NCBI RefSeq assembly: GCF_000739735.1
Contig: NZ_BBJF01000024.1
Location: 62,001 to 126,000, forward strand
DNA: 64,000 nt
Direction: 5' to 3'
Origin: Paraburkholderia ginsengisoli NBRC 100965
GTDB taxonomy: Bacteria > Pseudomonadota > Gammaproteobacteria > Burkholderiales > Burkholderiaceae
In this document: piece by piece, positions 8,801-17,600 of the stretch
How positions within the stretch are numbered: the stretch's first letter is position 1
Layout of the letters: every line of letters starts with the position of its first letter
Translations under genes and position numbers: made by a program
Notes under the pieces: model-generated
What the model saw: the letters and a program-made list of their open reading frames with translations, nothing else
Told to the model about the DNA's origin: nothing
Databases searched by the model: none

Positions 8801-9481
8801 TTACTTGTACAGGGTCCGGTTCTTCGTGCCCGGCGCGCACTCGCGCAGGTCGACCCAGATATTGACCATCGCCGGGCGGCCGGTCCGATGCATCGTTTCG
8901 CGAGCGCGCTGCAACGCGCCAGAGATCTGCGGACCGGGCGCGCCGTTGAAGCGCTCGCGCGCGGCCATCGAAATCATGTCCGCGACCCGTTCGGTGTTCG
9001 ATGCGCTGGCGGCGACCTTGGTGATCGACGCCATGATGTCGACGTGCGGCAGGTCGCGCAGCGAGCGCATCTCGTGCTGCGTTTGTGCGCCCCGTCCGCC
9101 GGTATTCGGGATCGCGCGCTTGGAGCGGAATGCGGTGGCGACGCCCGTGTCCGCGTTCGTGCGGCCGGGGCCGGGGCCGGCCGCCGTGACCACGCGGCCG
9201 AGTTTGCCGGACTGCCGGGCATAGCCGTCGGCCGCGTGAGCCGCGAGTTGCTCATCGCGCGCATCGACGATGCGAATTCCTCCGTCGGCACAGCCGTCGT
9301 AGATGTCAATGATGTGGCCGCCGCACAGCGCGAAGATCGTATCGACCGCTTCGTTTTTCAGCACCTTCGCGGTCACATCGCCACCCGAGACGACGCTGGC
9401 ATTGCGCGTCTTCTGCTTGGGCGTGTCGTCGGCTGTCGTATTGCCCGTGAGCGGGCTCGGGGATGAAACACCTGCGGACAT
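8801..9481 (-). pseudogene. Thiamine-diphosphate enzyme (acetolactate-synthase-like) with large in-frame internal deletion
   Basis: The frame encodes 226 residues, against roughly 550 for this family. Residues 35-184 are the N-terminal pyrimidine-binding domain of a ThDP enzyme (ALCGGHIIDIYDG, the conserved Glu77 in RDEQLAAHAADGYAR, GVATAFRS, LPHVDIMASITK, ARERFNGAPGP). Residue 185 then jumps straight to a typical C-terminal tail (ALQRARE, GRPAMVNIWVD, APGTKNRTLYK). The end of the first domain, the middle domain and nearly all of the diphosphate-binding domain with its GDG...N motif are missing. Several conserved positions in the remaining part also look altered (RDEQ where RHEQ is usual). 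The start has a good AGGAGAC. It leads the frc operon. The remnant cannot bind ThDP on its own, so I call it a pseudogene, though it is still an open frame. Confidence 0.75.
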
Positions 9482-9638
9482 GGTCGTCTCCTGTGTCGAC
9501 CCGTTAGCGCTTCGGCGCCTGGTCAGGTCCCATGCAAAAGCTGTTGCTGCTCACTTGGTTGTGCAACGGTGATCCATGGACATATCCGCTTCGGCATGCA
9601 CCCGTCGTGATCGACGTCTCGCTGGCCGTGCCACATAC

Positions 9639-9654
9639 GGTATGTGATATATCA
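9639..9654 (+). promoter_or_regulatory. Probable GntR-family operator, site 1
   Basis: The 16-mer GGTATGTGATATATCA occurs here and again, exactly but inverted, at 9812-9827; the shared stretch extends to 17 bases (9639-9655 and 9811-9827). It contains the perfect palindrome TGATATATCA (9645-9654) and abuts a second dyad, CACATAC-G-GTATGTG (9632-9646). It lies 158 bases upstream of the start of the ThDP-remnant/frc operon. The adjacent GntR regulator at 9957-10676 is the obvious candidate binder (inference). Confidence 0.65.
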
Positions 9655-9811
9655 AGTTCGATCAAGCTTAATTTGGAGATGCCTTTGCCTCTGAATGCAT
9701 GCTGCGCGGCTTGCTGCTTAAGGCTTTGCGACGAAAGACGTGCGCGATTCGTTGTGCGGACCCGGGAAACTACTGACTTTCCGCCTCACGGGTCTCAGCT
9801 GGTGTCCGTGT

Positions 9812-9827
9812 TGATATATCACATACC
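9812..9827 (-). promoter_or_regulatory. Probable GntR-family operator, site 2 (inverted copy)
   Basis: Exact inverse of the 16-mer at 9639-9654. It is next to an AT-rich run (9828-9838), which suggests that it overlaps or flanks the promoter for the minus-strand frc operon. The 173-base spacing between the two sites would allow a repression loop. Binding by the neighbouring GntR protein is inferred from proximity and from a third, similar site at 10946-10961. Confidence 0.6.
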
Positions 9828-9880
9828 ATATTTTTAAAAGCGTCAAGAACGGTTTACCCCGCCCCCTCGGATCCGCGCAC

Positions 9881-9919
9881 AAAACAAAAGGCCCGCGATG
9901 TTTTCACACCGCGGGCCTT
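9881..9919 (-). terminator. Intrinsic terminator for the GntR gene
   Basis: A perfect 10-bp stem (AAGGCCCGCG at 9888-9897 with CGCGGGCCTT at 9910-9919) and a 12-base loop. On the minus strand it is followed by TTTTGTTTTG. It lies 38 bases past the stop of the gntR gene and isolates it from the frc operon. Confidence 0.85.
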
Positions 9920-9956
9920 CTTCGTCCGCAACCTCGGTCAACCGCTCAGGTAGCCG

Positions 9957-10676
9957 TTAATCCAGGAAATCGCAGTTCGCCTCGACGAACGTCGCCAGAT
10001 CCAGCGAATGCTGACGCACGAGCCGCTCGGCCAGCTCGGTGTCACGCCGCTCCAGCGCTTCGATGATACGCAAATGGTCGACGATCGAGCGCGACGCGCG
10101 GTCGCTCTGCGAAATCGTCATACGCCGGATGGCCCGAACGTGGATGAAGATGTTCTTGATCGTGTCGAGAATAATCTGCGATTTCGACAGCTCGACGATC
10201 GCCTGATGAAACGCGATGTTCGCATCGGAATACTCGGCGATGTGCTCGGCCGGCGTCGCGTCGCGGAAATTGTCGAACATGTGACGCAGGCGGGCGATTT
10301 CCTCATCCGTTGCGTGCAACGTGGTGAGTCGGGCGGCCATGCTTTCGAGCGCGGCCCACATCTGGATCATCTCGACGATCTCGCGCTTGCTCTTGCGCAC
10401 GATATAGATGCCGCGCCGCGGCACCATGCGCAGAAAACCTTCCTGCTCGAGCAAGGTCATTGCCTCGCGCACCGGCGTGCGACTCACGCCGAGCGACTCG
10501 GAGAGGACGCGCTCGTCGAGACGGATTTCTTCGCGATTCTGATAGATATCCGCGTCGGCGATCGCCTGGCGGAGCATTGCGTAGGCCTGATCGCGCAAGC
10601 TCGCACTCGCGCCGATCGGCTGCAACGACAAGGTCAGCGGTGTTGCCACTGTTTCAGTTTGAAGTTCTGACGACAT
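9957..10676 (-). CDS. GntR-family regulator of the FadR/FCD type
   Basis: A 239-residue protein: winged helix-turn-helix at about residues 25-98 (LRDQAYAMLRQAI, LSESLGVSRTPVREAM, GFLRMVPRRGIYI) and an FCD ligand domain at 105-230 with the usual metal or ligand histidines (FHQAIVEL, HLRIIEALE, RQHSLDL). Such proteins usually repress catabolic operons and are released by an organic acid. It sits between the frc operon and the MHS carrier gene, and the repeated motif GGTATGTGATATATCA is found on both sides of it (9639, 9812 and, imperfectly, 10946). This supports control of its own region, the frc operon and perhaps the small gene upstream. Its start overlaps the end of the small membrane-protein gene by 23 bases. 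Its own terminator follows. Confidence 0.94.
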   Translation of the reverse strand: MSSELQTETVATPLTLSLQPIGASASLRDQAYAMLRQAIADADIYQNREEIRLDERVLSESLGVSRTPVREAMTLLEQEGFLRMVPRRGIYIVRKSKREIVEMIQMWAALESMAARLTTLHATDEEIARLRHMFDNFRDATPAEHIAEYSDANIAFHQAIVELSKSQIILDTIKNIFIHVRAIRRMTISQSDRASRSIVDHLRIIEALERRDTELAERLVRQHSLDLATFVEANCDFLD

Positions 10677-10875
10677 TCATCGCCTCGGAATGAACATGCG
10701 CGCAGTACGGCGCGGGGGCTGCCCCGCCGCGTTGTTCGCCCAAGCCGAAAAACCGGCCATGGTGCGATGCAAGTTGCGCGACCCGCTGGGGAATCCAGTC
10801 GGTCAACAGCACGGTGGCGGAAGCGCCCAAACCAATAACACCAATGGCGAGCAGCGCGAGAGGCACAAATTCCAT
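10654..10875 (-). CDS. Small single-pass membrane protein, overlaps gntR
   Basis: A 73-residue frame with GGAG 8 bases before the ATG. Residues 3-28 form one hydrophobic segment (FVPLALLAIGVIGLGASATVLL), followed by a polar, His-containing tail that I do not recognise. Its last 23 bases overlap the start of gntR in another frame, so the two may be translationally coupled. The tail after residue 45 may simply be reading over the gntR leader. The membrane segment and ribosome binding site favour a real gene, possibly a small transporter accessory protein, but this is tentative. Confidence 0.45.
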   Translation of the reverse strand: MEFVPLALLAIGVIGLGASATVLLTDWIPQRVAQLASHHGRFFGLGEQRGGAAPAPYCAHVHSEAMNVVRTSN

Positions 10876-10945
10876 TTGTAACTCCGGATGATTGAGTGAA
10901 CGAATGACTCAATCATATGCTGCATTGCCGCATTTATCAATATTC

Positions 10946-10961
10946 GGTATGTAGTATATCA
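10946..10961 (+). promoter_or_regulatory. Probable GntR-family operator, site 3 (14 of 16 identical)
   Basis: GGTATGTAGTATATCA differs from the two sites near 9.6-9.8 kb only at two central bases. It lies 70 bases upstream of the small membrane-protein/gntR transcript and about 295 bases before the MHS carrier, in a 379-base gap (10876-11254) that holds nothing else I recognise. It fits autoregulation of gntR. Confidence 0.5.
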
Positions 10962-11254
10962 GTGATTGTTGTTTTGAAGTGACATCGACAGGACTCACGT
11001 TAGCACGCCCGCAACGCAACCGGCGCGCTCGCCGACAGTCGCGGTCCTCACACATCTGCTTGGTGTAAACGCGCAAAACGCGCGCTATTCGCGCAGTCGC
11101 GTTCGATAATCGCGCAATTTCATCGCCTGGCGGATTGTGAGATAAGCCTCGCCTCTTTAATCTTCCGGACATCCTGCCACGGCTCGGCGGTGGTCGCGCC
11201 CCGCGCTGACGCCGCCAGAGCCCCGCAGTTCCAGCCTTTCAAGGAGACAACGTC

Positions 11255-12574
11255 ATGAGCACCACCCTTCCGTCGGCCGCGACGGCCCAACACCGCACAG
11301 CACGCGATCAGGCGCGCAAGGCGGCGCTCGGCAGCTTCGTCGGCGCCGTGGTCGACTGGTATGACTTTCTGCTGTACGGCATCGTCGCGGCGCTCGTCTT
11401 CAACGCCGAGTTTTTCCCCAAAGTCAGCCCGGCGATGGGCACGCTCGCCGCGTTCGCGACCTTCGGCGTCGGCTTCCTGTTCCGTCCGCTCGGCGGCTTC
11501 GTGTTCGGCCACTACGGCGACCGCCTCGGCCGCAAGCGCATGCTGGTCCTCACGGTGATGATGATGGGTCTGTCGACCGCCGCGATCGGATTGCTGCCGG
11601 CCTTCTCGACGATCGGCTGGTGGGCACCCGTGCTGCTCGTGACCTTGCGCGCGATCCAAGGCTTCGCGGTCGGTGGCGAATGGGGTGGCGCTGCGTTGAT
11701 GGCGGTCGAAAGCGCGCCGGAAAAAAAGAAGGCGTTCTACAGCAGCGGCGTGCAGGTCGGCTACGGCGTGGGGCTCGTTCTGTCGACCGGGCTGGTCGCG
11801 TTGATCAGCCGGTCGATGGACAACACGTCGTTCCTGAGCTGGGGTTGGCGTCTGCCGTTCCTGTTCAGTGTGGTGCTGGTGCTGATCGCGCTGTGGATTC
11901 GTTCGAGCATGGAGGAGTCGAAGGAGTTCGTCGAAAAAGTGGGCAAGCGCGGTGAGCGCAGCGTGCGCCTGCCGATCGTCGAAGCGCTGCTGAAGCATCC
12001 GAAGGCGTTCCTGCTGATCATCGCGCTGCGTCTGGCCGAGCTGTTCACGATGTATATCGTGACGGCATTCGCGCTGAACTACTCGACGGCGAATCTGCAC
12101 ATGCCGCGCGAATTCTTCCTGACGATCGGGCTGCTGGTCGGCGCGCTGAGCTGCGTGACGATTCCGTGCTTTGCGCTGGCGGCGGATCGTTTCGGGCGCC
12201 GGCGCGTCTACATCATCGGCGCGCTGGTCGGCATGTTCAGCGCGGTGCCGTTCTTCCTTGCGCTCGAAGCGCGCGCGACCGTGTGGATCGTGGTCTTCGC
12301 GGTGATGCTCGCGAACATCGCGCACGACATGGTGGTCAGCGTGCAGCAGCCGATGTTCACCGAGTTGTTCGGCACCGAGTACCGCTATAGCGGCGCGGGC
12401 GTCGGCTATCAGGTGGCGAGCGTGGTCGGCGGTGGCTTCACGCCGTTTATCGCAGTGGCGCTGGTCAGCTTTGCCGGCGGTTCGTGGCATCCGGTGGCCG
12501 CGTATCTGGCGATCGGCTGCCTGATCTCCGTGCTCGTCGCGGCAAAAATGAAGACCGGGCGCGGCGTCGTCTGA
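11255..12574 (+). CDS. MHS-family MFS metabolite:proton symporter
   Basis: A 439-residue, 12-segment carrier of the metabolite:H+ symporter (ProP/ShiA/KgtP) group. The signature WYDFLLYGIVAALVFNAEFF in helix 1, the loop 2-3 motif GHYGDRLGRKRML, and RAIQGFAVGGEWGGA in helix 5 are diagnostic. It should import an organic acid or compatible solute with protons. AAGGAGACAACGTC precedes the ATG. It is divergent from the gntR transcript, with GntR-like site 3 between them, so it may belong to the same regulon as frc. A strong terminator follows at 12601. Substrate not predictable; a dicarboxylate is likely from context. Confidence 0.92.
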   Translation: MSTTLPSAATAQHRTARDQARKAALGSFVGAVVDWYDFLLYGIVAALVFNAEFFPKVSPAMGTLAAFATFGVGFLFRPLGGFVFGHYGDRLGRKRMLVLTVMMMGLSTAAIGLLPAFSTIGWWAPVLLVTLRAIQGFAVGGEWGGAALMAVESAPEKKKAFYSSGVQVGYGVGLVLSTGLVALISRSMDNTSFLSWGWRLPFLFSVVLVLIALWIRSSMEESKEFVEKVGKRGERSVRLPIVEALLKHPKAFLLIIALRLAELFTMYIVTAFALNYSTANLHMPREFFLTIGLLVGALSCVTIPCFALAADRFGRRRVYIIGALVGMFSAVPFFLALEARATVWIVVFAVMLANIAHDMVVSVQQPMFTELFGTEYRYSGAGVGYQVASVVGGGFTPFIAVALVSFAGGSWHPVAAYLAIGCLISVLVAAKMKTGRGVV

Positions 12575-12600
12575 TACTTACCGGACGATTACCGTCCCCT

Positions 12601-12642
12601 ACGGGCCGGCGTGGCGCAGATGCCACCGCCGGCCCGTTTGCT
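12601..12642 (+). terminator. Intrinsic terminator of the MHS carrier gene
   Basis: An 11-bp perfect stem (ACGGGCCGGCG at 12601-12611 with CGCCGGCCCGT at 12627-12637), extended by an inner TGGC/GCCA, and followed by TTGCTTTT. It starts 27 bases after the stop codon. The rest of the gap to 12930 shows no gene; it must hold the promoter of the next transporter. Confidence 0.85.
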
Positions 12643-12929
12643 TTTGGGCGCACAACAGCCGTTGTGCAACGCCGTACGGCGTTGCCTCCGCCCGGGGGCT
12701 ACGGTCAGTTTTCACCAGGATAATGCCTTATGTTTTTGCGTCTCATATTGCCAAGGGCACCCTCGCGCCCTATCGTTCGTCAAAGAAAAATTCGGCGCGA
12801 ATCGGCTCGGGGCACATGAAAATAAATTGCATATATCGGTGACGTGAGAGTCCGCACGCCTTACACTGCGCCGCCTAAAGCATTCTGTACGAAACGCCGA
12901 TAACAAAGAGTTCTCACAGGAGACCAATC

Positions 12930-14333
12930 ATGAGCAGCATCACCGAGCCGGGCGGCCAGCCAGGCTCCGCCCCCTTCTTTTCGAAACAGGCCACGATCGC
13001 AAAGCCGGGTTTTTCGCGCTGGATGGTGCCGCCCGCGGCGCTCGCCGTGCATCTGTGTATCGGTCAGGCGTATGCATTCTCCGTGTTCAACGGCCCGCTG
13101 ACCAAGGTCATCGGCATCACCCAATCCGCCGCCGATGACTGGTCGCTCACCGCGCTCGGCTGGATCTTTTCGCTGGCGATCGTGTTCCTCGGATTGTCGG
13201 CGGCGTTCGCCGGCAAATGGCTCGAACACGTCGGCCCGCGCCGCACGATGTTCACCTCCGCGTGCTGCTTCGGCGGCGGCTTCCTCGTCTCCGCGCTCGG
13301 TGTGCATCTGCATCAGATCGCGCTCCTCTATCTGGGCTATGGCGTAATCGGCGGAATCGGGCTCGGGCTCGGTTACGTGTCGCCGGTGTCGACGCTGATC
13401 CGCTGGTTCCCGGACCGCCGCGGCATGGCGACCGGCATGGCGATCATGGGTTTCGGCGGCGGCGCGATGATTGCCGCGCCGCTGTCGGTCGCGCTGATGA
13501 ACCACTTCCGCAGCGCGACCAGCGTCGGCGTGGCCGAGACTTTCGTCGTGCTCGGCATCGCGTACTTCATCTCGATGTCGATCGGCGCCCTGGCGATCCG
13601 CGTGCCGGCCGCCGACTGGAAGCCGGCCGGCTGGACGCCGCCCGCGACCCAGCAGAACAAGATGATTTCGCGTAACCACGTGCATATCGACCAGGCATTG
13701 AAGACGCCGCAGTTCTATCTGATCTGGCTGGTGCTGTTCCTCAACGTGACGGCCGGCATCGGCATTCTCGGCCAGGCCTCGGTGATGATCCAGGAGAGCT
13801 TCAAGAACACGGTGACGGCCGCCGCGGCCGCCGGCTTCGTGGGTCTGCTGTCGCTGTTCAACATGGGCGGCCGTTTTGTGTGGGCGTCGGCGTCGGACTG
13901 GATCGGCCGCAAGAACACGTACTTCATCTTCTTCGCGTTCGGCGCCGTGCTGTACTACCTCGTGCCGGGCTTCGCGGCTTCCGGCCAGATCGCGCTGTTC
14001 GTGCTCGCCTATTGCGTGATCCTGTCGATGTATGGCGGCGGCTTCGCGACCGTGCCCGCGTACCTCGCGGACATGTTCGGCACGGCGTTCGTCGGCGGCA
14101 TTCACGGCCGTCTGCTGACGGCCTGGGCCGCGGCGGGCGTCGCCGGTCCGGTTCTGGTGAACTACATCCGTGCGTACGAAGTCGCCAACGGCGTCGCCAA
14201 GGCCGACGCCTACACGATGACCGTTCATATCATGGCCGTGCTGCTGGTGATCGGCTTCGTCTGCAACCTGCTGATCAAGCGTGTGGACGACAAACACCAC
14301 ATGACCGACGCACAACTCGCCAAGGGCGCTTAA
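12930..14333 (+). CDS. MFS antiporter of the oxalate/formate type (OxlT-like), copy 2
   Basis: A 467-residue, 12-segment MFS protein related to, but clearly diverged from, the copy at 2484-3827. Shared marks include AYAFSVFNGPLTKVIG at helix 1, GIGLGLGYVSPVSTLIRWF with the following PDRRGMATGMAI, and DWIGRKN in loop 8-9. An extended loop between helices 6 and 7 (about residues 225-260) is typical. AGGAGACCAATC precedes the ATG. The 44-residue protein at 14344 follows after 10 bases, an arrangement seen with transporters of this group that have a small single-helix partner. It probably exchanges or imports organic acids. Confidence 0.88.
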   Translation: MSSITEPGGQPGSAPFFSKQATIAKPGFSRWMVPPAALAVHLCIGQAYAFSVFNGPLTKVIGITQSAADDWSLTALGWIFSLAIVFLGLSAAFAGKWLEHVGPRRTMFTSACCFGGGFLVSALGVHLHQIALLYLGYGVIGGIGLGLGYVSPVSTLIRWFPDRRGMATGMAIMGFGGGAMIAAPLSVALMNHFRSATSVGVAETFVVLGIAYFISMSIGALAIRVPAADWKPAGWTPPATQQNKMISRNHVHIDQALKTPQFYLIWLVLFLNVTAGIGILGQASVMIQESFKNTVTAAAAAGFVGLLSLFNMGGRFVWASASDWIGRKNTYFIFFAFGAVLYYLVPGFAASGQIALFVLAYCVILSMYGGGFATVPAYLADMFGTAFVGGIHGRLLTAWAAAGVAGPVLVNYIRAYEVANGVAKADAYTMTVHIMAVLLVIGFVCNLLIKRVDDKHHMTDAQLAKGA

Positions 14334-14343
14334 GGAGATTCGC

Positions 14344-14478
14344 ATGTCGACCGCTCAGACTCAACCCGTGCATCCGACCAGCAAAGCGAAGCTCGCGATC
14401 TTCTGGCTGTACGTGACCGTGCCGCTCGCATGGGGCGTGGTCAATACGATTTCGCAGGCGACGAAGCTGTTCAAGTAA
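14344..14478 (+). CDS. MFS transporter small-subunit-like protein (44 residues)
   Basis: A short gene just after the antiporter (10-base gap, AAGGAG 7 bases before the ATG). The 44-residue product has a polar N-terminus (MSTAQTQPVHPTSKAK) and one hydrophobic helix (LAIFWLYVTVPLAWGVVNTI), then a basic end. The position, size and single helix match the small partner proteins annotated beside oxalate/formate-type MFS carriers; a helper role in carrier assembly is inferred. Confidence 0.75.
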   Translation: MSTAQTQPVHPTSKAKLAIFWLYVTVPLAWGVVNTISQATKLFK

Positions 14479-14486
14479 CTCCCCGA

Positions 14487-14517
14487 GGCACCCCGCCCGT
14501 TCTATCGGCGGGGTGCC
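14487..14517 (+). terminator. Hairpin ending the antiporter/small-subunit transcript
   Basis: A perfect 11-bp stem (GGCACCCCGCC at 14487-14497 with GGCGGGGTGCC at 14507-14517) and a 9-base loop, 8 bases after the stop codon. No T-run follows, so termination may be inefficient or the hairpin may protect the mRNA end. It lies between convergent genes. Confidence 0.6.
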
Positions 14518-14618
14518 GGCAGTGCGCATGTGCCGCTCATCGCGTCGCCTCGTCAGGCTTGCCCGATGCCACTGCGAAGTCTCCCCCACCATCCCTCGCG
14601 CCGCCTGTCCGCTCCCCG

Positions 14619-17600
14619 CTACCACTGATACGCCGCGCCGGCGCCGACCGTCGTGGTGGCCGAACTGATGCCCGCGCCGACTTTCACCTTCAGATTCGGC
14701 GTGACGCGCGCCGACAAAGCCACCGCCATCGCCTGATAGCCCTTGTAGCCGGCCGTCGCAACGCCGAGCGCGAGGTTCTTCGTTGCATCGACTTCCGGCA
14801 CCATGGTCAGCGCAATAGCCGACGCGGTACCCGAGTACGCATTACGCGCGATGTCGTTGATGCCGCCCTGGAACTGCTGCATGTTGACGGCGTCGGTCGG
14901 CGCCTGCCCTGCCGCGACGTTGGTAATGCGGCGCTCGTTGCCGGACGAACCCACCGACACGGTGCCCGTCTGGTCGGCCAGCGAGCCCTCGCCGATCGCC
15001 ACCGAGTTCGGCGCCGACGCCTTCGCTCCGCCGCCGATCGCGACCGAACTGTTGCCGATTGCCTGCGCCGCATTGCCGGCACTGTTGACGGACACGTATG
15101 CGTCGCCGGTGGTTTGAATGTTGTTGACGACCTGACCGAGGCTGCTGATCTGCTGGTTGGTGCTATAAAGTTGCGCGCCGGTCACGGCGTCGGTGCTGCT
15201 GGCCGATAGTTCGCCATCCTTAAGATTGGTCAACTGAACCTTCGGCGCATTGGCCGCGGTGCCGCCGAGCGTGACTTTGTCATGCGCGGAACTGTCGTAC
15301 TGCACCGCATTCGCCACCGCGCCGTTGAGGTTGCCGATGGTGCTCTGCAAGCCGGCAATATCCGTGCTGTTCTGCGTGACGCGGCCATCCAGATTGGTAA
15401 GCGCGCCGCCGATGTTGTTCACCACCGTCCCGCCCACCTTATACGAAGGCGCCGTCACCGTGCCGTCCGGGTTGACGGTCGAACCGCCGCCGAGCGCCAC
15501 CGCCGTGCTCGCCCCTTGCGCATACAGTTGCGACCCGTTGACCGCGTCGCTGCTGGACGGGCTGACCGCGCCCGTCGCCACGCCGGTGACGACCCGGTTG
15601 CCTGCCGTGCCGGCCATGTTGACCAGCAGGCCATCCGTCGTCGCGCCGACGTTGATCGTGCGTGATGCCGGATCTTGCGTGACCACGCCGATGCCGCCGG
15701 TCGCCATGTTCTGCTGCAACGTGGAGAGCCCGCTGTCGAGCGAGCCGAGCGCGTCGCCGACGGTGCCCTGCGTGCCGCCCTGCACGTGATACGTCGGCGC
15801 TGTCATCGAGCCGTCCGCGTTGATCTGCGCGCCGCCGCCCAACGCGGCGACCATCGGTCTGAACTGGCCGAGATTGACCGCGGACGAATCCGTGGTGGCC
15901 GCCGCAATGCCGGTCAGTTCGCGGGCGCCGGCCGTGCCGGTGAAATCGACGCGCGCGCCGTCCGTGTCCTTCGCAACACTCAACGCGCGGGTTACCGGAT
16001 CCTGCTGGACGAGACCGATTTCGCCGTTCGTGATCTGGTTCGTGATGTTGCTCACGTCCCCTTCCATCGTCGTGGTGCGCGCGTCGAGATTGGTGATGCT
16101 CGACGTGTTGTCGGTGACGCGCTGGTCGAGGTTCGAGATATTGCTGGTGTTCTGCGCGACCGCCTGATCGGTGCTGAACAGCTGCGCGCCGTTGACCGCG
16201 TCCGAGCTGTCGGTGGCGAGATTGCCGGCGCGCACGTTGGTGAGCTGGACCGGCACGGCCGTGTTGCCGAGCGTGACCGTGTCATGCGCCGCCGAATCGT
16301 ACTGGACCGCGTCGGTGCCCGCGCTCACGCTGGTCGTGACCGCTGCGGCGAGCGCCGCGCCCACGTCGCTATACGTGGTCCCGCCGATGCTGTAGACAGG
16401 CTTCTGGATCGTGCCGTCCGGATTGACCGTGGCGCCCCCACCGAGGGACTCGACAACGGGACTGAGTTGTCCGACATTGACGGCGGAGCTCGCCGCCGTA
16501 CCCGCCGCGACGCCGATCATCTCACGCGGCCCGGCCGTGCCGGTGAAGTCGACATGTGTGCCGTCCGTATCTTTCGCAACGCTCAGGTCGCGCGAAACCG
16601 GGTCTTGCTGAAGCAGACCCAGGCTCCCGTTGGTGATATTGCTGATGTTGTTGGTGATGTCGGTGATGGCCGACGTATTCTGCGTGACCGCCTCATTGAC
16701 GCTGTAGAGCTGCGAGCCGGTTACGGCGTCGGAACTGTCGGCGCTCAACGTGCCGTCCGCGACGTGGGTGAGCTTGACGGGCGTGCCGGAGCTGCCGAGC
16801 GTGACGATGTCATGCGCTGCCGTGTCGTAGCGCACTGCGTCGGCGCTCGCGTTCACGCCGACCGAGGTGGCCGCGGCCAGCGCCGCGCCGACGTCGCTAT
16901 AAGTCGTGCCACCCACGTTGTAGGACGGAGCGACCATCGCACCGTTCGCGTCGATCGATGCGCCGCCGCCGAGCGCGGCCGCGACGCCGGCAAGCTGGCC
17001 GACGTTGACCGCGTCGGTGGCTTGCGTGCCCGCCGCGAGATAACCGATCTGCCGGTTCAGCGTGCTGTTGCCCAGCGACACCACGTTCTCACGATCCGCA
17101 ATCGAGCCACCGCCGAGCGCGACCGCACCGACTGCGGTCGCGGTGGTGTTCGAGCCGAGTGCCACCCCGTTCGTCGCCGTGGGAATGACGAACGATTGAT
17201 AGCCGATCGCTACGCCGCCCACTGCGGCCGCAGTGCCGAATCCACCGATCGACGCACTGTTGAGCCCAACCGAACGGGCGTTGTAGCCGAGCGCGATCGA
17301 GTTGTCCGACATTGCGCCGACGGTCGCGCCTGCCCCCACGACGGTTGAATTGTTCGACAGTGCACCCGCTCCGGAGCCGACCGCGGTCGAGCCGTCGCTT
17401 CCGGCCGCCGCCGCCCCACCGACAGCCACAGCATTGATGCCCGTCGCGGCGGCCGCCGGACCGATCGCCATCGCGTTCAGGGAGTCCGATGCACTCGTGC
17501 GAGTCCCCTGAACGACATTCGGGCTCACCGAGATATAGTCGGTCACCGCCGGGGTCGCCGCCGCGAGCATCATGAGCGGCTGACTCGTCGTACCCGCGAC

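Noticed and set aside
8801..9481. Reading the ThDP remnant as oxalyl-CoA decarboxylase because it is next to frc
   Set aside because: The kept N-terminal and C-terminal wording (ALCGGHIIDIYDG, APGTKNRTLYK) fits the acetolactate-synthase-like branch, not Oxc.
11120..12490. 456-codon minus-strand frame
   Set aside because: It lies antisense to the MHS carrier, whose membrane segments and motifs are clear; the frame is a Gln/Arg/His-rich shadow.
12861..14345. 494-codon minus-strand frame
   Set aside because: It lies antisense to the second antiporter gene and has shadow-type composition.
15675..17348. 557-codon plus-strand frame
   Set aside because: It lies antisense to the trimeric autotransporter repeats; the repetitive Arg/Asp-rich product is a by-product of the repeats.
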